This document shows, in pieces, positions 1 to 5,043 of a DNA stretch of 5,043 nt. Position numbers and translations under genes: made by a program. The stretch comes from Gemmatimonadota bacterium (lineage in GTDB: Bacteria; Gemmatimonadota; Gemmatimonadetes; Longimicrobiales; Gaopeijiaceae). Under the pieces are notes generated by a model that was not told where the DNA came from, did not search any database, and worked only from the letters and a program-made list of their open reading frames with translations. Where the stretch lies: assembly GCA_003567615.1 (NCBI GenBank), contig PWZC01000220.1:1-5043 (forward strand), given 5' to 3'. Each line of letters opens with the position of its first letter. Position 1 is the first letter of the stretch.

Positions 1-97
1 CCGGTCGTTCGCCGCGAGATTTCCTGTCGCTCGACTGCCCCGGTCGGACCGTTCGCCCCCGGCCCCTTCCTCGCTGGACCACCTGACTCGATTCCCT
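1..97. other. Leader upstream of the permease; no promoter recognised
   Basis: No convincing -35/-10 pair is visible, and the last 20 bases before the GTG at 98 are pyrimidine-rich with no Shine-Dalgarno sequence. The permease reading frame stays open through the whole stretch to the left edge without any ATG, GTG or TTG. A longer N-terminus starting outside the window therefore cannot be excluded. The conceptual translation is rich in Arg and Pro and resembles no known domain. A short inverted repeat (CGGTC-G-GACCG, 41-51) and an 8-base direct repeat (CGTTCGCC at 6-13 and 50-57) are present. Both are small enough to arise by chance at this GC content. Confidence 0.4.
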
Positions 98-2452
98 GTG
101 ACCGACACCCCAAGTCCTCCACCCACAGACGACTCCGCCCGACCCCGCACCCTCGGGTTCGTGGCGGCAACCGGCATCGGGGTCGCCGCCATCGTCGGCG
201 GGGGGATCTTCGTTCTGGGTGGTGTGGCGGTGGCGGAGGCCGGACCGGCGGCCATCCTGGCGTTTTTGCTCAATGCCGTCATCGCCTTTCTCACGGCGGC
301 GGCATTCGCCGAACTGGCGACGACCTTTCCCGAGAATGGAGGTCAGTACGCCTACGCCCGGCGTACCTTCTCGGTGCAGGCGGCCTTCGGGGGGGGGTGG
401 ATCATGAGCTTCGCCCACATTGTGGCCGCAGTCCTCTATGCCCAGGGATTCGGCGAGTTCGGCCTGGCGGCGCTCCAGGCCCTGCTTCCTGCGCTGAGCG
501 GGGCGGAGGGAGGGGGAACACGCGCCATCATCCTGGTCCTGGCCCTCCTGGCCACCGCCGGGTACGCCCTGCGCCTGGCCCGAGGGGCCGTGGCCAGTGG
601 CCAGATCGAAAACGTCGGGAAGCTGGCCGTGTTCGGATTCCTCATCGCGGCCGGGCTGGCGCTGGTGATCCGGGAGAGCCCGGGCCGTGCGCTGGCGCCG
701 CTGACCCCGTTCGTGGAGACGGGGTGGATGGGTGTGGTGGCGGCCATGGGCTTCACCTTCATCACCTTCCAGGGCTTCGAGCTCATCGCCGGGGTGGCGG
801 GGGAGATCAAGACGCCCCGGCGGACCATTCCCCGGGCCATGTTCACCAGTCTCGGGATCACCCTCGCGGTGTACCTCCCTCTCCTCTTGGTGGTGATGAG
901 CGTGGGGCTGGCCCCCGAGTTCGGCTCGCCGGCCCTCATGGCCCAGGCCTTCCCCGAGACCTACTTCGCCGAGGCGGCCTCGGCCTACCTGGGGAGCTTC
1001 GGTTTCTGGCTGGTCATCGTAGCGGCACTCCTCTCGACGCTCACGGCGCTCCAGGCCAATCTCCTGGCGGCGTCCCGGGTGGCTATGGCCATGGCCCGCG
1101 ACCGAACCCTGCCCCGGGCGCTGGAGCGGCTCCACCCCAGGACGGGCGCCCCCATCGCCGCTGTGGTCTTTGTGGGCGTGTCGGTGGGGATCCTGATCCT
1201 GGTGGTGCCGGACCTGGCGGCGGCCGGTGCGGCGGCGTCGCTGGTGTTCCTCATCACCTTCGGGATCACGCACCTGAGTGCATGGCAGGTGCGGCGAAGG
1301 GGGAAGGGACGGATCGAGGGTGCGTTTGCCACGCCCTTCTTCCCTCTGGTGCCGGCGGTGGGACTCGCCGCCTGTACGGCCCTGGTGGGGTTTCAGCTTG
1401 TGACCGTGCCCATTGCCGGACTCCTCCTCCTGGTCTGGCTCGGCGTCGGCGGCTTCGTCTATGTGGGGTTCCTGTCGAACCGGGCCGAGGCGCTGGATGC
1501 GGCCCTGGCCGGTGGGGATCCGCTGCTGGGTCGACTCCGGGGGAAGCACCTCTCGGTGCTGGTCCCGGTCGCCAATCCGGCCCGGGCCGAGGGGCTGGCT
1601 TCGCTGGCGGCGGCGCTGGCTCCGCCCGTGGCCGGGCGAGTCCTGCTGCACCAGGTGGTGGTGGCGGGTCCCGAGACCCCCGAGGCACGGATCCGGGAGG
1701 CGCTCCAGGACGGGAGCTCGGCGCTCGGCAATGCGTTGGTGCGCACCCGCCGGGAGGGGGTGGAAACGGAGCTCATCCTCACGGTGGCACCGGAGCCCTG
1801 GGGTGAGATCGCTCGTCTGGCCCGGGAGCAGGAGGTGAACAGCGTCCTTCTGGGGATGGCCCAGGCGCCGGAGACCGAGGCCGGGCTCGAGGAGGCCGGA
1901 GACCCGAGACATCCCCTGGACCGAATGCTCGAGCAGCTTCCCTGCGACGTGGCCCTCCTCCACGCCCCGCCGGAGTTCGACCTTTCCAGGGTCCGACGGG
2001 TCCTCCTCCCCCTGAGCGGGGAGAACCACCATGCCCGCCTCCGCGCCCGAATCATCGGAACCCTGGCCCGGAAGGGGCTGGACGAACTCCATTTTGTCCG
2101 GGTCATCGATCCCGAGACCTCCCGGGAGGCGGGAGCACGGATGCTGTCCGATCTTCGGACCTTCGTTCAGGATGAAGCCCGGGGTCGAGGAACGGCGGAG
2201 GTGATTCGGTCTGCCGAGGCCATCCCCGAGATCATGCGCCAGGCAGCGGACTACGATCTGCTCATCCTGGGGAGCACACGTCCCCGGGGGGGACGGAGTC
2301 GGATCGGTGGTCTGCTGGCCCGCATGGTGCGGGATGCCCCGTGCCCGGTGCTCATCCTCTCCCATCCGCCTCAGTCCGGTTTCGCGGCGGAGGCCGACGG
2401 GTTCTATCGGCGATTCCGGGCTTCGAGGAATCGGGAGGGAGAGCCCAAATGA
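98..2452 (+). CDS. APC-superfamily amino acid/polyamine-type permease with C-terminal tandem USP domains
   Basis: This is probably an inner-membrane secondary transporter for amino acids or amines, with a cytoplasmic regulatory tail. Residues 20-460 hold about twelve hydrophobic segments, near 21-45, 50-72, 99-127, 142-161, 172-192, 209-234, 249-271, 299-323, 352-371, 376-396, 412-433 and 438-460. TM1 carries the glycine-rich break GGGIF (34-38) that binds the substrate backbone in this fold. Other family signatures are AELATTFPENGGQYAY (71-86), GFELIAGVAGEIKTPRR (226-242) and NLLAASRVAMAMARD (321-335). Two USP-like domains follow, about 484-625 and 631-757. Both lack the usual Asp of the first strand (Ala492 and Ser640). 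The second keeps only part of the ATP motif G-2x-G-9x-G-S: Gly725 and Gly738 are present, but Arg728 and Leu739 replace Gly and Ser. Nucleotide binding may therefore be weak or lost. The GTG start at 98 is the only start codon in frame in the window, but it lacks a Shine-Dalgarno sequence. The substrate cannot be named from sequence alone. Confidence 0.93.
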   Translation: MTDTPSPPPTDDSARPRTLGFVAATGIGVAAIVGGGIFVLGGVAVAEAGPAAILAFLLNAVIAFLTAAAFAELATTFPENGGQYAYARRTFSVQAAFGGGWIMSFAHIVAAVLYAQGFGEFGLAALQALLPALSGAEGGGTRAIILVLALLATAGYALRLARGAVASGQIENVGKLAVFGFLIAAGLALVIRESPGRALAPLTPFVETGWMGVVAAMGFTFITFQGFELIAGVAGEIKTPRRTIPRAMFTSLGITLAVYLPLLLVVMSVGLAPEFGSPALMAQAFPETYFAEAASAYLGSFGFWLVIVAALLSTLTALQANLLAASRVAMAMARDRTLPRALERLHPRTGAPIAAVVFVGVSVGILILVVPDLAAAGAAASLVFLITFGITHLSAWQVRRRGKGRIEGAFATPFFPLVPAVGLAACTALVGFQLVTVPIAGLLLLVWLGVGGFVYVGFLSNRAEALDAALAGGDPLLGRLRGKHLSVLVPVANPARAEGLASLAAALAPPVAGRVLLHQVVVAGPETPEARIREALQDGSSALGNALVRTRREGVETELILTVAPEPWGEIARLAREQEVNSVLLGMAQAPETEAGLEEAGDPRHPLDRMLEQLPCDVALLHAPPEFDLSRVRRVLLPLSGENHHARLRARIIGTLARKGLDELHFVRVIDPETSREAGARMLSDLRTFVQDEARGRGTAEVIRSAEAIPEIMRQAADYDLLILGSTRPRGGRSRIGGLLARMVRDAPCPVLILSHPPQSGFAAEADGFYRRFRASRNREGEPK
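2433..2443 (+). promoter_or_regulatory. Ribosome binding site of recX, inside the permease gene
   Basis: The purine-rich run GGGAGGGAGAG lies 5-10 bases ahead of the ATG at 2449, within the last codons of the permease. It supports that ATG over the GTG at 2341, which would add 36 residues overlapping the USP domain. With the ATGA stop/start overlap it suggests translational coupling. Confidence 0.7.
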
Positions 2453-2892
2453 GGGCGGACGCGGAGCTACGGGAAGGAGCACTGCGTCTGCTGGCCCGGC
2501 GGGAGCACACTCGCACCGAACTCACTCGGAAACTCACAGGTCGCGGATGGGATTCGGATGCCGTGTCGCAGTTGCTGGATGAACTGGCGGGCGAGGGACT
2601 GCAGTCCGATCTTCGCTTCGCCCGGGAGCACCTTCGGAGTCGTGTCGAGCGGGGGTACGGTCCACGCAAGATCCTGGCTGAACTGCAGAAACGGGGGGTG
2701 GGTCGACCTCAGGCCGCCCGGGTGCTGGAGGCGGCGGATGTGGACTGGGCTGCGCTGGCCCGTCGGGTGTACCGGGAGCGCTTCGGAGTGGAGGCTCCAC
2801 CCTCCGACGATCGGAAGGAGCGTGCCCGACGGTGGCGCTCCATGGAGCGGCGGGGGTTCACGGCCGAGGCCATCGCACCCCTCATGGAGTAA
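2449..2892 (+). CDS. recX: RecX-family regulatory protein (RecA modulator)
   Basis: RecX proteins bind RecA and its filaments in the cytoplasm and usually inhibit recombinase and coprotease activity, tuning recombination and the SOS response. The 147-residue product has the expected length and the all-helical three-repeat layout. Repeat one contains LLARREHTRTELTRKL (14-29) followed by GWDSDAVSQLLDELAGEGL (33-51). The most conserved family block is SDLRFAREHLRSRVERGYG (53-71), leading into PRKILAELQKRGV (72-84). The last repeat contains ARRWRSMERRGFTAEAIAPL (126-145). The ATG overlaps the permease stop (ATGA), and a good Shine-Dalgarno sequence precedes it. No recA is in the window, although recX often sits beside recA in other bacteria. 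No LexA-box-like operator is evident just upstream, so expression probably depends on the permease transcript. The family assignment is strong, but activity on RecA is inferred from the family. Confidence 0.92.
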   Translation: MRADAELREGALRLLARREHTRTELTRKLTGRGWDSDAVSQLLDELAGEGLQSDLRFAREHLRSRVERGYGPRKILAELQKRGVGRPQAARVLEAADVDWAALARRVYRERFGVEAPPSDDRKERARRWRSMERRGFTAEAIAPLME

Positions 2893-2988
2893 GCACCCCC
2901 CCGAACCGGGATCCTGCACATGGAGGGGGGGCCCGGGCCCGGAGGGAGGGGGCGGCGCCCTGTTCGCCAACCAGGCCCCTATGCCACA
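2893..2988. other. Convergent intergenic spacer between recX and the cytochrome gene
   Basis: This 96-base spacer separates the recX stop (TAA) from the minus-strand cytochrome stop (TAG). It is almost entirely G and C, with a C7 run (2896-2902), a G7 run (2925-2931) and a perfect GC palindrome (2929-2940). The C7 and G7 runs could pair across a 22-base loop. Neither strand shows the T-run of an intrinsic terminator. If both transcription units end here, they use an atypical hairpin or Rho. No small gene is supported. Confidence 0.5.
2929..2940. repeat. 12-base perfect palindrome in the convergent spacer
   Basis: GGGCCCGGGCCC is its own reverse complement and lies between two convergent genes. 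It directly follows a G-run that could pair with the C-run at 2896-2902 instead, so two alternative structures compete. It could contribute to transcript ends on either strand, but there is no T-tract. A role is inference only. Confidence 0.45.
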
Positions 2989-5043
2989 CTAACCCCCGAT
3001 CTGCTCCAGAAGCTCGCGGGCAGCAGCATTGCCGGGATCCAGCTCCAGCACCCGGAGGAGCCCGTCCCGAGCTTCGTCGACCCGGCCCTGTTCCAGTCGG
3101 AGCAGAGCGAGGCTCCCGTGCGCCGCCGGATTCTCCGGGTCCCCGGTGACGGCGCGGAGGAAGGCGCGCTCTGCCTCCTCCGCATTGCCCGTGGCCAGGT
3201 GTAGTGAGCCGGCCTGCACCGCCGCATCCCCCATGAGGGGGTCCAGTTCTCCTGCTGTCCGGAAGGCATCCAGCGCCCCGGTGCCGTCTCCGGCCTCCGC
3301 CCGCAGAACGCCCAGGTTGAACCAGCTCCGAGGCCGGTGGAGGGGATCATCCTGGAGCAGTGCCTCCAGCTCCCGGATCGCTTCTCCGCGCCGCCCCAGG
3401 GCATACAGGACCTCGGCACGCTTGGTTCGTGCCTCGCCGAGACGGGGCTGCAGCCGCAGCGCCTCGTCCAGGTGGGGAAGTGCGCCGGCCGGGTCCCCCA
3501 TACGCTCTTCCACCAGGGCTCCCAGGAGGAGGTGACCCCAGGGGTCGTCGGGATGGAGGCGAATGGCCTCTTCCAGGAGTTCATGGGCCCGGTCCACGCT
3601 CCCGGATTCCAGGTGGGCCCGGGCCAGGGCCAGGCGTCCTCCGCGAGTGAGGTCTCCCTCCTCCTCCGCAGCCCGTTCCCCGGCGGCGATGACCTCCGGG
3701 AGGTAGCCGGGGTGCCGATGCATGGTCTCGTAGAAGTGGAAGAGGGCGTCGGCCCGGAGGGACTCGGTCCGGCCCCGGGCTCGATGGCGGTGAAGATCCG
3801 GATCCAGACGGAGCCCCAGGGCGCCCACCTCCACGATCCGGAGGGGCGTGTCCGATTCGATGACCGGCCGGCCCGCGTCGGGATCTAGAGGTGGGCCGGG
3901 ACGGCGCTGGATCCAGTGGTCGGTGAAGCGGACGTGGGGGACGTCGCTGGTACCTCCCATGCTCATGTGGCACGACACGCAGTCACCGCTCCGGGCCTCC
4001 TCCGGGGTGGCGGCGCCGGGACGGGAGCAGAGGGGATTGGGGCCCGGGGTACCGACGTGGTCCTCTCCCGTATGGCAGGTCAGGCACTGCTGTACGTAGT
4101 GGTCGGAAGGAAGCTCGTCACCGGGCGTGTGGGCGACATGGCAGGTGAGACAGGTCATCTCGGTGGCTTCGAAGCACGCACTCCGGGCCAGGCGGATGGG
4201 GTGGGAGTCGATGCCCACCCAGTCCGGATCCTCAAGCTGCAGCTCCGGCACGAAGACGGCCCGATTGTCCGTGAGGGCCATGCCGGGGCGGAAAGTGGTG
4301 GGGTCCTCTCCGTCGGGATAGGTGATGACACCCGCCAGATGACACTGGAGGCAGGTCGCCATCTGCCGGGATCGGTCCAGATGGGCCGGGTTCACGATCC
4401 AGGGGTCGGGCTCCCCTGCCGTAGGAGCCCGAGCCCGACGCCGGGCGTTGGCGTGCTCGGCGCCTGGCCCGTGGCAACGCTCACACGAGATGGCTCCAGG
4501 CAGATCCCGGTAGACGTTCTGGGTGTGGGGCTCCAGGACCGGGAGATCGCTGTGACACGCCAGGCACTGGAGGATGATGGGACGGCTGAAGCGGTCGTTG
4601 GCCTCGCCGTACCCGGGGCTCATGTCCCAGACCTCCCGCCCGCTGTACCAGGTCAGGGGGTGCTGGGTGACGACCCCATCCTGGACGGCCAGGAAGGATC
4701 GGGTCTGATTTCCCGAGCCGATCACAAGATCGATGGGAACCCGAAGGTCGTGGAGGAGGGTGCCGTCGGCGTCCCGGAGGCGCTCCCTCTGTATCGGGGT
4801 TCCGTTGGAGGCAAGCTCCACCCGGTATTCCAGGCCATCGGCGGGGGAGGGGATCCAGTCGGATTCGCCCATTGCCGCCAGCACCGGCGCCAGGGACTGG
4901 CCATGGTTCGTTCGGCCATGGCGCTCCACCAGATCCGCATGGCAGGGCAGGCACCCCTGGTCACCCACATACCCCGGGTCCAGGGAGCCCAGGAGTCGAT
5001 CGGGGTGGTGGAATCCGTCGGGATCGGGGGGCGGCGCGTCACC
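2989..5043 (-). CDS. Heptaheme c-type cytochrome with C-terminal TPR domain (5' end outside window)
   Basis: This is probably an extracytoplasmic electron-transfer or redox protein; its substrate is unknown. The visible 684 codons run off the right edge without a stop. The first heme block begins GYVGDQGCLPCH, the usual start of a cytochrome c552/c554-type domain, so the GTG at 4968 inside it is not the real start. Seven CxxCH motifs lie at 4953-4939, 4566-4552, 4485-4471, 4353-4339, 4152-4138, 4086-4072 and 3981-3967. The roughly 125-residue gap between hemes 1 and 2 holds the conserved VIGSGNQTRSF and PLTWYSGREVWDMSPGYG blocks. Heme 3 is followed by GPGAEH, and heme 7 by HMSMGGTSDVPHVRFTDHWI, matching the end of the heme domain in this family. 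Six TPRs of about 34 residues, most ending in a Pro turn, fill roughly 3648-3031 and probably bind a partner protein. There is no CxxCK motif, which argues against NrfA. The signal peptide needed for heme attachment must lie upstream, outside the window. Confidence 0.9.
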   Translation of the reverse strand, partial: GDAPPPDPDGFHHPDRLLGSLDPGYVGDQGCLPCHADLVERHGRTNHGQSLAPVLAAMGESDWIPSPADGLEYRVELASNGTPIQRERLRDADGTLLHDLRVPIDLVIGSGNQTRSFLAVQDGVVTQHPLTWYSGREVWDMSPGYGEANDRFSRPIILQCLACHSDLPVLEPHTQNVYRDLPGAISCERCHGPGAEHANARRRARAPTAGEPDPWIVNPAHLDRSRQMATCLQCHLAGVITYPDGEDPTTFRPGMALTDNRAVFVPELQLEDPDWVGIDSHPIRLARSACFEATEMTCLTCHVAHTPGDELPSDHYVQQCLTCHTGEDHVGTPGPNPLCSRPGAATPEEARSGDCVSCHMSMGGTSDVPHVRFTDHWIQRRPGPPLDPDAGRPVIESDTPLRIVEVGALGLRLDPDLHRHRARGRTESLRADALFHFYETMHRHPGYLPEVIAAGERAAEEEGDLTRGGRLALARAHLESGSVDRAHELLEEAIRLHPDDPWGHLLLGALVEERMGDPAGALPHLDEALRLQPRLGEARTKRAEVLYALGRRGEAIRELEALLQDDPLHRPRSWFNLGVLRAEAGDGTGALDAFRTAGELDPLMGDAAVQAGSLHLATGNAEEAERAFLRAVTGDPENPAAHGSLALLRLEQGRVDEARDGLLRVLELDPGNAAARELLEQIGG

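Noticed and set aside
41..51. Inverted repeat CGGTC-G-GACCG as an operator
   Set aside because: The arms are only five bases long and match no operator I know, with no promoter elements nearby. Chance occurrence is likely in such GC-rich sequence.
397..1806. A 469-codon open frame on the plus strand within the permease gene
   Set aside because: Its product is dominated by Gly, Pro, Arg and His with no domain, and it lies wholly inside a well-recognised permease in another frame. It is a typical GC-rich shadow frame.
1459..2106. A 215-codon antisense frame opposite the USP tail
   Set aside because: The product is Ser/Arg/Ala-rich with no recognisable motif, and it lies opposite a clearly coding region. 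Long antisense frames are expected at this GC content.
2341..2448. Upstream GTG start for recX adding 36 residues
   Set aside because: The extra residues overlap the conserved end of the second USP domain and match nothing in RecX, while the ATG at 2449 has a good Shine-Dalgarno sequence and an ATGA overlap.
4966..4968. GTG as the start of the cytochrome gene
   Set aside because: The first heme block continues upstream as DPGYVG, the usual family context, and the frame is open to the right edge. Starting here would leave no signal peptide for heme attachment.
2989..5043. Naming the cytochrome NrfA or hydroxylamine oxidoreductase
   Set aside because: There is no CxxCK active-site heme motif and I could not identify the crosslinking tyrosine context of hydroxylamine oxidoreductase. 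The heme count and TPR fusion also differ.

Overview
This window is GC-rich bacterial DNA, roughly two-thirds G+C judged by eye. It is densely coded, with three protein genes and little intergenic space. Two genes run left to right and overlap by four bases. A third gene comes in from the right on the opposite strand and meets them tail to tail. I saw no RNA genes, CRISPR array, insertion sequence or integrase.

Layout. Positions 1-97 are a leader with no recognisable promoter. Positions 98-2452 encode a 784-residue APC-superfamily amino-acid/polyamine-type permease with two universal-stress-protein (USP) domains at its C-terminus. Positions 2449-2892 encode a RecX-family protein whose ATG overlaps the permease stop codon (ATGA). 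Positions 2893-2988 are a GC-rich convergent intergenic spacer with short G/C palindromes. Positions 2989-5043 on the minus strand carry the 3' part of a large secreted multiheme cytochrome c (seven CxxCH motifs) fused to six tetratricopeptide repeats. Its start codon and signal peptide lie beyond the right edge.

Organism. The cytochrome-TPR architecture, as I know it, is typical of GC-rich environmental phyla such as Acidobacteriota, Planctomycetota, Verrucomicrobiota and Gemmatimonadota. Together with the GC content and the APC-USP fusion, my weak guess is Gemmatimonadota or a similar phylum. Nothing here settles it.

How the genes work together. The permease and recX are probably co-transcribed and translationally coupled, but there is no obvious biochemical link between amine or amino-acid uptake and RecA regulation. 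The cytochrome is a separate transcription unit, probably part of periplasmic or extracytoplasmic electron transfer. I do not see a coherent new multi-gene system. The most distinctive items are the heptaheme-TPR fusion, the coupling of recX to a transporter, and a nine-G tract inside the permease gene.
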